A stretch of DNA of 59,068 bases from positions 1 through 59,068 of the forward strand of contig JAJRTX010000029.1 of assembly GCA_021545665.1 (NCBI GenBank), in the 5' to 3' direction. Below are positions 35,276 to 43,484 of this stretch, piece after piece (the first letter of the stretch is position 1; each line of letters begins with the position of its first letter). Both the position numbers and the translations under genes were made by a program. The notes beneath the pieces are model-generated. The model was not told where the DNA came from and did no database searches. It was given only the letters and a program-made list of their open reading frames with translations. This stretch comes from Zetaproteobacteria bacterium. GTDB lineage: Bacteria; Pseudomonadota; Zetaproteobacteria; Mariprofundales; Mariprofundaceae.

Positions 35276-36153
35276 GAATCACATCACAAAGTATCTACGA
35301 CACGTTGCTGGCCGGTATCCGCAACCAGATGCAGACGCAAGCTGAGGGTATGGAGCAAATCAGTACCGGCAGGCGTTTTTCCCGGCCAAGCCAGGATGGA
35401 GTCGCTTATAAAACATCCTTGGATATTCGCCATATTCAAAGTGGTGTAGAGGCAAGCCTTGGCGCTATCGGCGTGGCAAAACTGAGGCTTGGTGTGAGCG
35501 AGAATGTCTTGTCACAATTTGTTCCGATCATGCAAAGGGCAGAAGTTCTGGCTGTTCAGCAATCGAATGCAACCCTCACTGCTAGCCAGCGCCAAACCGC
35601 AGCCGTAGAGGTTGCCGCATTGGAGAATCAACTTATTTCATTGGCAAATACAGCCTTTGAAGGAAAGGCATTATTTGCAGGCACCGCCACAGACGTACAA
35701 CCCATCCAGATCGACAGCTCTGGCAATGCTGTCTATCAGGGTAATGCTCAGGACAGGGTAGTAGCCATTACACCGACACAAAATATAGTCAGCAATATGC
35801 GAGCGGATCACACTGCATTCAGTCAGGTTTTTTCATCCATCAAGGCTTTGAAAGACTCTCTGGCTGGCAATGATATGCCTGGCATCCAGACTTCTATCGA
35901 CCTGATAACCGGAGCCACCAACGCAATGATCGGGCTAAATGCCGAGGTTGGTGGCGAACTGAACTCTCTAACATTACGCGAAGACACGCTTCTGAGTATG
36001 CAAACGCAAATGCAGATTCAGCTTAGCCAGCATGAAAGCGTTGATATGGCCGCAGTCGCTACACGTCTCGCACAGTCACAGACATCTTTGCAGACAGCTT
36101 ATGCCGAAGTGTCCAACTTCAATAAACTAAGCTTGGTAAACTTCCTGAGATGA
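35272..36153 (+). CDS. flgL: Hook-filament junction protein FlgL
   Basis: 293 residues with the flagellin-like ends: N-terminal MRITSQSIYDTLLAGIRNQM and EQISTGRRFSRPSQD, C-terminal LAQSQTSLQTAYAEVSNFNK then LSLVNFLR. FlgL (HAP3) joins FlgK to the filament. The stop overlaps the first csrA by four bases, linking hook-filament junction genes to the CsrA/FliW switch. Confidence 0.95.
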   Translation: MRITSQSIYDTLLAGIRNQMQTQAEGMEQISTGRRFSRPSQDGVAYKTSLDIRHIQSGVEASLGAIGVAKLRLGVSENVLSQFVPIMQRAEVLAVQQSNATLTASQRQTAAVEVAALENQLISLANTAFEGKALFAGTATDVQPIQIDSSGNAVYQGNAQDRVVAITPTQNIVSNMRADHTAFSQVFSSIKALKDSLAGNDMPGIQTSIDLITGATNAMIGLNAEVGGELNSLTLREDTLLSMQTQMQIQLSQHESVDMAAVATRLAQSQTSLQTAYAEVSNFNKLSLVNFLR

Positions 36154-36377
36154 TCGTCCTGCGCAGGACATTGGGTCAGGCAATTCATATCGGTGATGAC
36201 ATCCGAATTGTTATAACGAAGACCGAGCAAAGCGGACGGATCCATCTGGGCATAGAAGCACCAACTGCAATCAGCATCCATCGTTTGGAAGTTTATGAAA
36301 GAATCCAGGCAGAAAACTGCTCTGCTGCCAATGGCAATGTTATGGACTGGCTCAAGGGGGGATCCAATGAAGAATGA
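36150..36377 (+). CDS. csrA: CsrA-type RNA-binding regulator, divergent copy
   Basis: 75 residues. The CsrA fold is clear (MIVLRRTLGQAIHIGDDIRI and GRIHLGIEAPTAISIHRLEV). RNA-binding L4, R6 and R44-equivalent (IHRLE) are kept, but the usual GE at position 9-10 is GQ and the HREE stretch is HRLE, so RNA or FliW binding may differ from the second copy. It overlaps flgL and fliW, so it is made with late flagellar proteins. Confidence 0.9.
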   Translation: MIVLRRTLGQAIHIGDDIRIVITKTEQSGRIHLGIEAPTAISIHRLEVYERIQAENCSAANGNVMDWLKGGSNEE

Positions 36378-36855
36378 AAAATCCGCGTGGAAAGCTGTAA
36401 TCGAAGTCGATGATGTAAAACCATTATATTTCCCTCACGGCATGGTCGGTTTTCCAGAGGCAAAAAAATATATTGTATTAAATTCAGGCGATGGCGACAT
36501 TGTTTGTTTCCAATCCACGGAACAGCTGGAAGCATCTTTTCTGATGACACCATGGGATAAACTCCGCCTTGGCCCGGTTCCTTCTTTAACACCGGATCAA
36601 AAGGCTGCACTTGAATACTCAGATACACATAACATTCTCTGGCTGCTGGTTCTGAATCCATTTGCCGACCAGGAATGGGTGCTGGCCAATCTACAGGCTC
36701 CGGTGGCCCTAAACCAGAATGCTGGACTCGGTATGCAATGCATTCAGGCAGATTCGCGGCTTGAACTACGTTACCACTGGATGCCACAGCCGACCACAGA
36801 TAGCAAAGGCAGCCTGATACCAGCCGAAAACCAATATTCATCGACACAGGATTAA
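36367..36855 (+). CDS. fliW: Flagellar assembly factor FliW
   Basis: 162 residues from the ATG at 36367 (MKNEKSAWKAVIEVDDVKPL), with the FliW pattern FPHGMVGFPEAKKYIVLNSG. FliW binds flagellin and, when free, antagonises CsrA, coupling flagellin secretion to its translation. It overlaps the first csrA by 11 bases and is followed five bases later by a second csrA. FliW is less common in classical gammaproteobacteria. Confidence 0.93.
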   Translation: MKNEKSAWKAVIEVDDVKPLYFPHGMVGFPEAKKYIVLNSGDGDIVCFQSTEQLEASFLMTPWDKLRLGPVPSLTPDQKAALEYSDTHNILWLLVLNPFADQEWVLANLQAPVALNQNAGLGMQCIQADSRLELRYHWMPQPTTDSKGSLIPAENQYSSTQD

Positions 36856-36860
36856 CTACC

Positions 36861-37070
36861 TTGCTTATTTTATCGCGCATGGCCGGGGAAACCATCATCA
36901 TCGGCAGTGATATCCGGATACAAATTCTTTCCAACAAAAACGGCCAGGTACGCATTGGCATTGATGCACCGAGAAGCATCTTTGTCAAACGTGAAGAAAT
37001 ATTCAATAAAGAAACTCCTGAGATATCAGACGATTCGACCAGTATTGAGACAACCGGTGTTGCCGAATAA
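36861..37070 (+). CDS. csrA: CsrA-type RNA-binding regulator, canonical copy
   Basis: 69 residues from a TTG start at 36861, giving MLILSRMAGETIIIGSDIRI, the standard CsrA opening, and VKREEIFNK. An AGGA sequence lies about nine bases upstream of the TTG. The C-terminus is acidic and Ser/Thr-rich (about 50-69). All key RNA-binding positions are conserved, so this is likely the functional partner of FliW. Confidence 0.92.
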   Translation: MLILSRMAGETIIIGSDIRIQILSNKNGQVRIGIDAPRSIFVKREEIFNKETPEISDDSTSIETTGVAE

Positions 37071-37073
37071 AAT

Positions 37074-37089
37074 TGGCATGGTCAATGCT
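37074..37089 (+). promoter_or_regulatory. Sigma-54-type motif before the lytic transglycosylase
   Basis: TGGCAT-GGTCA-ATGCT has GG-N10-GC spacing and the same -24/-12 halves as the flgF promoter. The predicted start (about 37100) is two bases before the ATG at 37102, and no ribosome site is present in the short gap, so a leaderless message is possible. Confidence 0.45.
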
Positions 37090-37101
37090 TGATATTTGAT
37101 A

Positions 37102-38370
37102 ATGAAACCATCGATTACAACCATGCCGTCCATTCAGAACATGCACATTCACTCAAACAGCGGCAAAGACTCAGGTAAGCATGGCATGACAAATCCTTTC
37201 CAACAAACGCTGGGGATTCTAATCAAGCAACATGACCAGCCACAAACAGGCAGACTGGATAACCATCTTAAAAACAATTATTTGCAGACCAAAGCCGCCC
37301 AAATCGGCGTGGATAAGATCATCCAAAAGGCTGCGCAGATCTATGGCCTTGATCCAAACGTCATTGCAGCCGTAATTAATGCGCAAAGCAATTTCAACCC
37401 GCATGCCGTATCTCCGGCAGAGGCACAGGGTTTGATGCAGTTGATGCCGGCAACAGCAGCAGAACTCGGCATCACGGATGCATTTGATCCGGAGCAAAAT
37501 ATCATGGGGGCCAGCCGCTACCTGAAGAGTCTTGTTGACCGCTACGATGGTGATATGAAACTTGCCCTGAGAGCCTATACATGGGGCATGGGAAATGTAG
37601 ACCGCAACCCTAATGTTCCTACACTGGAGGTTGAAAGGTTTGTTGCCACAGTCTCCTCTGCATCTACAGGAATTTCTTCAGCACAGCTATCTACTACCAT
37701 CATTCCGGATAAAATATCAGCCTCAAACCATGTCAGGAAGAAACAAACACTTCAGTTTAATGCTATTAAACTGAAAGCACGAAAAAGTGGCGTGGAGAGC
37801 ATCATTCATCAGGCGGCACAAGCCTATAATCTAAACCCGAATCTGATTGCTGCCGTTATCCATGCTGAAAGCAATTTTGATACAAATGCCGTATCACATA
37901 CCGGCGCACAGGGCTTGATGCAACTAATGCCGGCAACAGCAGCAGAACTCGGAGTCACAAATCCTTTTGATCCGAAACAGAATATTATGGGTGCCAGCCG
38001 CTACCTGAAAAACCTTGTTAACCGCTATGAAGGAGACTTGAACCTTGCCCTGGCCGCCTACAACTGGGGAATGGGAAACCTTGAACGCCACCCTGACCGG
38101 TTGCCTGCAGAAACATCAAACTACATTGCAAAAGTACTGGCTTTGATCCCCACTGAAATGAAGTATAAATCTGCAACCGTGGCCGCAGTTGAAAAGACAC
38201 CTGCAAAGCAGGCCTCCCGATATCCTGGGCAAGCAGAACTATCCCCTGGCAGATTACAAACAACTATCGGACAGGCTGTACAAGCCTATGCCCATGATCC
38301 AAGCCTGATTGTAACTGCCATCCTGTCTGAAAGAAATGAACCTCTGGATAAACTATTAGAGGAGTCCTAG
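37102..38370 (+). CDS. Lytic transglycosylase with two SLT domains, first one lacking the catalytic Glu
   Basis: 422 residues from the ATG at 37102 (a TTG at 37096 would add two). Two closely related SLT (lysozyme-like) domains lie at about 69-171 and 230-335, and a truncated third copy at 389-412. Domain 2 has the catalytic ES motif (HAESNF, Glu256) and AYNWG; domain 1 reads NAQSNF (Gln95) and AYTWG, so it should be inactive and may only bind glycan. No signal peptide is evident, so export would use the flagellar system, as for FlgJ. It may supply the wall-cutting activity missing from FlgJ. Membership inferred from domain and position. Confidence 0.85.
   Translation: MKPSITTMPSIQNMHIHSNSGKDSGKHGMTNPFQQTLGILIKQHDQPQTGRLDNHLKNNYLQTKAAQIGVDKIIQKAAQIYGLDPNVIAAVINAQSNFNPHAVSPAEAQGLMQLMPATAAELGITDAFDPEQNIMGASRYLKSLVDRYDGDMKLALRAYTWGMGNVDRNPNVPTLEVERFVATVSSASTGISSAQLSTTIIPDKISASNHVRKKQTLQFNAIKLKARKSGVESIIHQAAQAYNLNPNLIAAVIHAESNFDTNAVSHTGAQGLMQLMPATAAELGVTNPFDPKQNIMGASRYLKNLVNRYEGDLNLALAAYNWGMGNLERHPDRLPAETSNYIAKVLALIPTEMKYKSATVAAVEKTPAKQASRYPGQAELSPGRLQTTIGQAVQAYAHDPSLIVTAILSERNEPLDKLLEES
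37306..38337 (+). repeat. In-frame duplication of the SLT domain, two full copies and one stub
   Basis: About 309 bases at 37306-37614 recur at 37789-38106 with long identical runs (for example the part encoding LMQLMPATAAELG), and a third copy at about 38266-38337 breaks off just after the catalytic-Glu position. The high DNA identity suggests recent duplication. Confidence 0.8.
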
Positions 38371-38387
38371 ATGTACAGGCGCATCAT

Positions 38388-38415
38388 CACTTCAGGAACA
38401 TAAGCGACTGAAGTG
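38388..38415. terminator. Hairpin between convergent operons, possible terminator
   Basis: CACTTCAG and CTGAAGTG form a perfect 8-bp stem 18 bases past the transglycosylase stop, in the gap between converging genes. No strong T-run follows, so termination is uncertain. The rest of the gap to 38550 is AT-rich and empty. Confidence 0.4.
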
Positions 38416-38550
38416 TAAATCATTGTAACATCACATTTTTACAATAATAATAAGAAAATGGTAGGTGCCAGTTTTTTGACATGTTTAAACATAAGATGAA
38501 AGTATCGGTATAAATATTCAATCTCCAATGCTTCTAGAGGGGTGGCGTCT

Positions 38551-38874
38551 TTATCCAGCCAGGGTAGAAACCACCTGACTTGAGATTTGCAGCTTTTTGT
38601 GGGTATCCTCGATAATGGAAAGTTTCTCGCCCGCTTCCATCAAGCCCAGAGATAAAAGTCTTTGCAACCGGCGTTGCTGCTGCTCAAGGCGCATCATGCT
38701 CTGCACAGCATCAGCATCAACAGTTCCTGCAGCAACCTCTGCCTTGAGCTGCGTAAAAGTGTGCCGATATTCGGACTCAAGCTCCGATAACTTATGCCAT
38801 CTACCGGCCCGTATAAACTGGTGCATCCTCTCTATCAAATTCAGACAAACCGAAAGTTGCTGATGAACCGTCAT
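38551..38874 (-). CDS. fliT: FliT-like flagellar chaperone
   Basis: 107 residues, all helical and without a membrane segment (LIERMHQFIRAGRWHKLSEL; LQRLLSLGLMEAGEKLSIIE), consistent with FliT, the cytoplasmic chaperone of FliD. Family conservation is low; the call depends on its place as last gene after fliS in a fliC-flaG-fliD-fliS run. It overlaps the fliS stop by one base. Confidence 0.7.
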   Translation of the reverse strand: MTVHQQLSVCLNLIERMHQFIRAGRWHKLSELESEYRHTFTQLKAEVAAGTVDADAVQSMMRLEQQQRRLQRLLSLGLMEAGEKLSIIEDTHKKLQISSQVVSTLAG

Positions 38875-39272
38875 CAGCCATAAGCCTGATTTGAATGGCT
38901 CACACCTGAAGTTGAATCAGACAGCCCCTGCCAGCCTTCACGCAATGAGTTTACCAGCGACAGCACTTCATCAATGGCCGCGCCTGTATCGTCGGTGCTG
39001 CCTTCCAGCAACCTGCGACTCATATAGGCATAGAGACTGCCAAGGCTGGCAGCTATGGTTCCGCCGTTTTCCATATCCAGGCTTGTTGAAAGCTCGATCA
39101 GCGCCTCAAGCGCGCGTGATAGCTGATCCGCCTCGGCAGCCATATTTTTTTCTTCCCCAGCCAGCTTGGCCAGCCGCAAGGATTTGATCAATACATCATA
39201 AGTCAACAAGATAAGCTCCAGAGGACTTGCTCCCTCCACCTGTACGCCTCTATATTTCTGATAACCTGTCAT
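38874..39272 (-). CDS. fliS: Flagellin chaperone FliS
   Basis: 132 residues with the classic start YQKYRGVQVEGASPLELILL followed by YDVLIKSLRLAK. FliS caps the flagellin C-terminus in the cytoplasm before export. Downstream of fliD in the same direction, 15 bases after it. Confidence 0.95.
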   Translation of the reverse strand: MTGYQKYRGVQVEGASPLELILLTYDVLIKSLRLAKLAGEEKNMAAEADQLSRALEALIELSTSLDMENGGTIAASLGSLYAYMSRRLLEGSTDDTGAAIDEVLSLVNSLREGWQGLSDSTSGVSHSNQAYG

Positions 39273-39287
39273 AGTACTATCCTCCTA

Positions 39288-41669
39288 TTACTGCTTTGAA
39301 TAAGATGAGCTGATTTGCTGGCTTAACCATGCACCTGTCGCGTTGGTTTGTGACATGATCTGTTCCATGGCCAGAAAAGATTTCGTCAAACGCTCCCGTT
39401 CCACATCCAGCCGATCAATCAGCTGATCGATTTGGGTCTGCAGGCTGTCGTAAATGCTACTGGATGAATCTACGTTTAACTGTAGTAGCCCGGATAGAGG
39501 ATTCGTATAGGTCTCCAGCAGATTATCCAGTTGGGCACCAATGCCCAGATTGACAGCCATATCTGCAATGGCACCAGTCGCTGTCCCCGTATACATCAGC
39601 AATACGCCATCAACGTTGCCGCTGCTGGCTGACATTGCCTGCCCACTTCCTGTTGCCGCCTCGCCGCCTATCGTGCCGGCCACATCCTGGCCCGTGTAAG
39701 CCTGATCAATAATGCCCAGATTGTTGGCTGACTGCGCAATCGTAAAGCTGGTAGAAGAACCATATGCACTACTCTGCAGCTGTAGGAAATTACCCGATGC
39801 GGCAGCAGAGAGTTGCATGGCGTAGCGTCCCTCCTGTACGACCGCCTCGGCTCCGAAGCCAAGACTGCCACCACCTTCATTATTGGCAGTCAGGGAAAGT
39901 GTCAGACTGCTGTCACCTTCCTGGTTTTCGGTAATGGTGATATTACCCGAGGCGTCCAGACTCGCTGCCACCTTCTGGTCAAACGCCACCTGGATGGCCG
40001 CCAGCAAATCGCCTACGGTATCTGTCGCCAGATCCGAAACGGTAAAGCTATAACTGACTGATGCGCCTCCACGGCTTGAGCCGCCAATAGAAATGGTATC
40101 GCCGACCGCAATATTCAGGCTGCCACTGGCACCATCTGTCAGGTCCTGCAGCAATGTAGCACTGGTGGCGGGCGTACCGGCACCGGTAACCAGGGCCGCA
40201 TTCATCTGGCGCTGTTCGGTATAAAGTGTTGCAAACTTTGTATTCAGGGCTGAAACAATACTGCTCAGACTCTGCGCATTGGTGAGGCCTACAACGGCCT
40301 GACGACTGCTTGCATCTGTAATGGTCACCTGCTCGGCTCCGCCAAGGCCTGCCGAGAGATCTGCTGTGCCGATCACTGTAGCCTGCAGGGCAGCAGCGGT
40401 AATATTGACTGCATAGGTGCCGGACACTGTACCCAGACCGTAATCCAGGAACTCCAGAGCAGGGTTGCTGCTTGTTCCGCTTGCTGCAAATATATCTCGC
40501 ACTGAGTTGGAATCCGTGGCCAGTAAATTATCCAGTGTGGTGGAGTTGATACTCAGATGCCCCTTGCTGTCGGGCTCCACACCAATAAGGGCCAGGCTGT
40601 TTCTGTCGCTGGCCAGGCCCGGAACAGTAGTCAGCAGGCTACTGGAGAGCTGAGACTGGATCGAACGTAACATGCTCTCACCGGCAAGAATGCCGCTTGA
40701 TTTTGTATCAATATTGAATTTCATTTGCTCATTAATGAAATCCATGACCACATTATAGCTGTCCGCAAACGATTGAACCTTTTCCTTCACCGCCGCCTGG
40801 TCTATGGATGTGCTCACCGTGATCGTTGTACCAGCAGCGGCATTTAGCAAATCAAGCGTATAGCCGGAAATAGCATCGGTGATTGAATTGCTTTCACGAG
40901 TGATCGTAATATTATCAACATCAATGGAAGCATCTGCCGCTGATTGAAGGCTCTGTCTGGCATTACCCTGGGCGACAGCACCAAGCTGAAGGTTGGCAAG
41001 GTTGCCGGCTGCATCAAGGTCGGTGCCAGCCAGGTTCACCAGGCCATTGGTCAGTCCGGTATCATCGGCAGTCAGGATCAGACGGTAATCACTGCTGCCT
41101 ACTTTCAGGATACTTGCAGTAACACCGGTTGGATCGCTGCCCGCATTAAGTTGGTTGATTTTATCCCGTATGCCCCTTAACGTGTCTGTACTGGTCACAT
41201 TCACAGTCTGGGCACTTGCGGCTTGTCCCTGTATTGTAAAGCTGCCAGTCGTATATCCCAGAGCTACCGTGTCACTGGTAATGGCTGTTCCTGTCGAATC
41301 TTTGACGGTCGAGCTTGAACCCAGCTTTTCTGCCGCAGCCAGCTGGTTCACGATAATGGTATGGACTCCGGGCACAGCGGTTGATGACGGTGTGACAGCA
41401 AGCAGCGAAGCAGCATCTGTGGTGGTATTGCTGGTTAGGTTTGACTGGTTAACCAGAAAATTACTTTGATCAGCAAGATCAGCAGCCATAGTGCGCAGTG
41501 ATGAGAGTGAAACGCCTAAAGTATTCATCTCTCTCTGCTTGGCCAGTTCATCGGCCTGCTTGTCCTGCAGCTGAGTAACCCTGCGGCCCTCAATCGCCAT
41601 GAGCTGATCAACAATATTTGCTGAATCGATACCCGAGGCTAAACCTGATATACTGCTTACACTACTCAT
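39288..41669 (-). CDS. fliD: Filament cap protein FliD, unusually long
   Basis: 793 residues, well above the 450-650 usual for FliD. The N-terminal (SSISGLASGIDSANIVDQLM) and C-terminal coiled-coil ends (IDQLIDRLDVERERLTKSFL) are standard, and several flagellin-hook-IN-like units lie in the enlarged middle (about 230-620), which is rich in Ser, Thr, Ala and Gly. FliD caps the growing filament and can act as adhesin. The extra middle may be surface exposed. Confidence 0.95.
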   Translation of the reverse strand: MSSVSSISGLASGIDSANIVDQLMAIEGRRVTQLQDKQADELAKQREMNTLGVSLSSLRTMAADLADQSNFLVNQSNLTSNTTTDAASLLAVTPSSTAVPGVHTIIVNQLAAAEKLGSSSTVKDSTGTAITSDTVALGYTTGSFTIQGQAASAQTVNVTSTDTLRGIRDKINQLNAGSDPTGVTASILKVGSSDYRLILTADDTGLTNGLVNLAGTDLDAAGNLANLQLGAVAQGNARQSLQSAADASIDVDNITITRESNSITDAISGYTLDLLNAAAGTTITVSTSIDQAAVKEKVQSFADSYNVVMDFINEQMKFNIDTKSSGILAGESMLRSIQSQLSSSLLTTVPGLASDRNSLALIGVEPDSKGHLSINSTTLDNLLATDSNSVRDIFAASGTSSNPALEFLDYGLGTVSGTYAVNITAAALQATVIGTADLSAGLGGAEQVTITDASSRQAVVGLTNAQSLSSIVSALNTKFATLYTEQRQMNAALVTGAGTPATSATLLQDLTDGASGSLNIAVGDTISIGGSSRGGASVSYSFTVSDLATDTVGDLLAAIQVAFDQKVAASLDASGNITITENQEGDSSLTLSLTANNEGGGSLGFGAEAVVQEGRYAMQLSAAASGNFLQLQSSAYGSSTSFTIAQSANNLGIIDQAYTGQDVAGTIGGEAATGSGQAMSASSGNVDGVLLMYTGTATGAIADMAVNLGIGAQLDNLLETYTNPLSGLLQLNVDSSSSIYDSLQTQIDQLIDRLDVERERLTKSFLAMEQIMSQTNATGAWLSQQISSSYSKQ

Positions 41670-41680
41670 ATTGAATGCTC

Positions 41681-42058
41681 CTACGCATTCCTATCAAGGA
41701 TGATGCCAATCATTTCACTCATGGCGGCCTGCTGCTCAATCAGCTTTCTGGGCGGAATTTCACGCACTACTTCGCCTGATACATTATCCTTGATCTGTAC
41801 ATATAAACGATTCAGGCGTTCTTCATAACCAAAGCTCACACGCTGATTCCCGGCTGCCGCCATTTGCTTATTTACCCGGGCAATAAGCTTTTTCAGATTT
41901 TCATTATCGACGGATGCTTCCTGCTTCTGTACTGCCTGTTTTACTTCTTTTTGTTCGTTGATAATAAGGGGCTTTTTTTGTTGAACCTGCAGTTGTTCTG
42001 CTCCAGTGGCACCAGAAGAAGTAGTTGCTGATGAAGAAATACCATTGATTGCATTCAT
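41681..42058 (-). CDS. flaG: FlaG family protein
   Basis: 125 residues. The C-terminal half has the FlaG pattern VSFGYEERLNRLYVQIKDNV and EVVREIPPRKLIEQQAAMSE; the N-terminal half is Ser/Gln-rich and flexible. FlaG influences filament length in some bacteria. An excellent AAAAGGAGGT ribosome site precedes the ATG. It lies between fliC and fliD. Confidence 0.9.
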   Translation of the reverse strand: MNAINGISSSATTSSGATGAEQLQVQQKKPLIINEQKEVKQAVQKQEASVDNENLKKLIARVNKQMAAAGNQRVSFGYEERLNRLYVQIKDNVSGEVVREIPPRKLIEQQAAMSEMIGIILDRNA

Positions 42059-42085
42059 AACAATTTACCTCCTTTTAGGTATTGA

Positions 42086-42137
42086 AAGGAAAGAAGCCAG
42101 CCAAGGTTGTGCCCCCGACCAGCTCCTTTCTTTCCTT
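42086..42137 (-). terminator. Inverted repeat after fliC, possible terminator
   Basis: AAGGAAAGAA and TTCTTTCCTT form a perfect 10-bp stem around a loop of about 32 bases, between fliC and flaG. It might stop most fliC transcripts or act as a processing site. The long loop lowers confidence. Confidence 0.35.
42100..42114 (-). promoter_or_regulatory. Weak sigma-54-like motif before flaG-fliD
   Basis: The minus strand reads GGGCAC-AACCT-TGGC with GG-N10-GC spacing and two mismatches. It would give a 30-base leader for flaG with its ribosome site. It sits in the loop of the inverted repeat. Confidence 0.3.
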
Positions 42138-42168
42138 CATGGTTTAGCTTGCTCTATTACTGTTTCAA

Positions 42169-43335
42169 TTAACGGAACAGTGACAGAACGTTCTGTGAAG
42201 CCTGGTTGGCTTGAGAAAGCATCGCAGTGCCTGCCTGTACCAGCACCTGGGACTTCGTGAACTCGGCCATCTCAGCAGCCATATCGGCATCCTTGATGGT
42301 TGAGATCGCAGAACTCAGCTGCTCAATGTTGGTGGACAGGTTAGCACTGACATAACCGAGCTGGTTGATGGTGGAACCCAGCGCAGCACGGTTTGTGGTC
42401 AACAGGCCAAGAGCGGTGGTTACCTCAGTCAGGTATGTTTGAGCGTTAGCCTGGGTTGAAATATCCGCAGTTGTAGTGCCTATGACCAGACCGGCTGTTG
42501 TATAGGCATTGCTGAAGTCAGCGCTTACCTTGTTACTTGAACTGTTCTCAGCTCCAACCTGGAATGTGCTGGTTGTGGAGGCACTGGTGATAATCGTACC
42601 TGTGGATGATACAGAGCCAGTACCAGAGGCTGTGGTCTTGCCACTGATCGAAGAGTTGATATTTAGCGTAATACCAAGATCACCAAATGATACAGATGAC
42701 GTGCTCTGACCACTTGGCAGGCTGCTTATAGCTACAGTCTGGGAGGTTGTGCCATCCGTGATCCGGATGGAGTCGCCGGCGTTAAATGTGGTGGCAGTAG
42801 CCTGATCCACATAGCTGACAGTGAAGGTGGTACTGGCGGATGCGCCGGCAATTGAAATGCTGCTTACACCATTGGTCGTCGTATTATCCAGAGTGCCTGT
42901 TACACTGATACCGGAGGTGCCATCCAACAGTGCAACACCATTGTATTTGGTGCTGTTGGCGATCTTGTCAATCTGGCTTTCCAGAGTGGATCTTTCATTG
43001 TCCAGCTTGGCGATATCACCGGAGTTGTTAGCACTTGCAGCCTGTGTGGCCAGAACCTGCAAACGACGTACCATGTTCTCAATCTCGTTGATACCCGCGT
43101 CAGCCGTTTTCACCATGGCGGTTGCCTGTAGTGTGTTCTGGTTGGCAGCTTCAAGCTTGCCTTTTTCACCCTGCAGCTTGGCCGAAATTGCATAACCGGC
43201 TGCATCGTCCGCAGCTGAGTTAATCCGGAAGCCTGAAGATAAACGCTCCAGTGATTTGTTCATATTCATTGCATTTGTGTTCATGTTTTTGAGGGCCGAA
43301 ATTGAACCCATATTGGTTTGTACGGACATTGCCAT
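42169..43335 (-). CDS. fliC: Flagellin
   Basis: 388 residues. The conserved N-terminal D0-D1 part (MAMSVQTNMGSISALKNMNT; SSGFRINSAADDAAGYAISA) and C-terminal part (AEFTKSQVLVQAGTAMLSQA; QNVLSLFR) flank a Ser/Thr-rich middle (about 140-300) that offers many O-glycosylation sites. The upstream gap holds a near-perfect sigma-28 promoter and a leader with GGA motifs. It is the only flagellin gene in the window and adjoins a cluster of glycosyl- and sulfotransferase genes. Confidence 0.98.
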   Translation of the reverse strand: MAMSVQTNMGSISALKNMNTNAMNMNKSLERLSSGFRINSAADDAAGYAISAKLQGEKGKLEAANQNTLQATAMVKTADAGINEIENMVRRLQVLATQAASANNSGDIAKLDNERSTLESQIDKIANSTKYNGVALLDGTSGISVTGTLDNTTTNGVSSISIAGASASTTFTVSYVDQATATTFNAGDSIRITDGTTSQTVAISSLPSGQSTSSVSFGDLGITLNINSSISGKTTASGTGSVSSTGTIITSASTTSTFQVGAENSSSNKVSADFSNAYTTAGLVIGTTTADISTQANAQTYLTEVTTALGLLTTNRAALGSTINQLGYVSANLSTNIEQLSSAISTIKDADMAAEMAEFTKSQVLVQAGTAMLSQANQASQNVLSLFR

Positions 43336-43341
43336 AATAAT

Positions 43342-43440
43342 CTCTCCTTAGTTTGTGTTTGTAATTTACGTAAACGACATCATGCCCTGTTACGTTCGAG
43401 CCTTTGGCTCTTCCGGGGCAGACTTTCATCCCGGCACACA
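43342..43440 (-). promoter_or_regulatory. fliC leader with hairpin and GGA motifs, candidate CsrA target
   Basis: The fliC leader (about 100 bases) contains a GAGCC-AAA-GGCTC hairpin (43398-43410), GGA trinucleotides at 43412-43414 and 43429-43431, and an AAGGAGAG ribosome site at about 43342-43348. CsrA sites are GGA motifs near hairpins and ribosome sites, and csrA and fliW are encoded in cis. This is inference from known CsrA-FliW systems. Confidence 0.4.
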
Positions 43441-43443
43441 TAT

Positions 43444-43470
43444 CTATCGACACAGGAAATCTGAACTTTA
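43444..43470 (-). promoter_or_regulatory. Sigma-28-type promoter for fliC
   Basis: The minus strand reads TAAAGTTC, eleven bases, then GTCGATAG, against TAAAGTTT-N11-GCCGATAA: 7 of 8 and 6 of 8 matches with exact spacing. The transcript would start near 43437, giving a leader of about 100 bases. Confidence 0.8.
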
Positions 43471-43484
43471 ATTTTTTTACAAGT

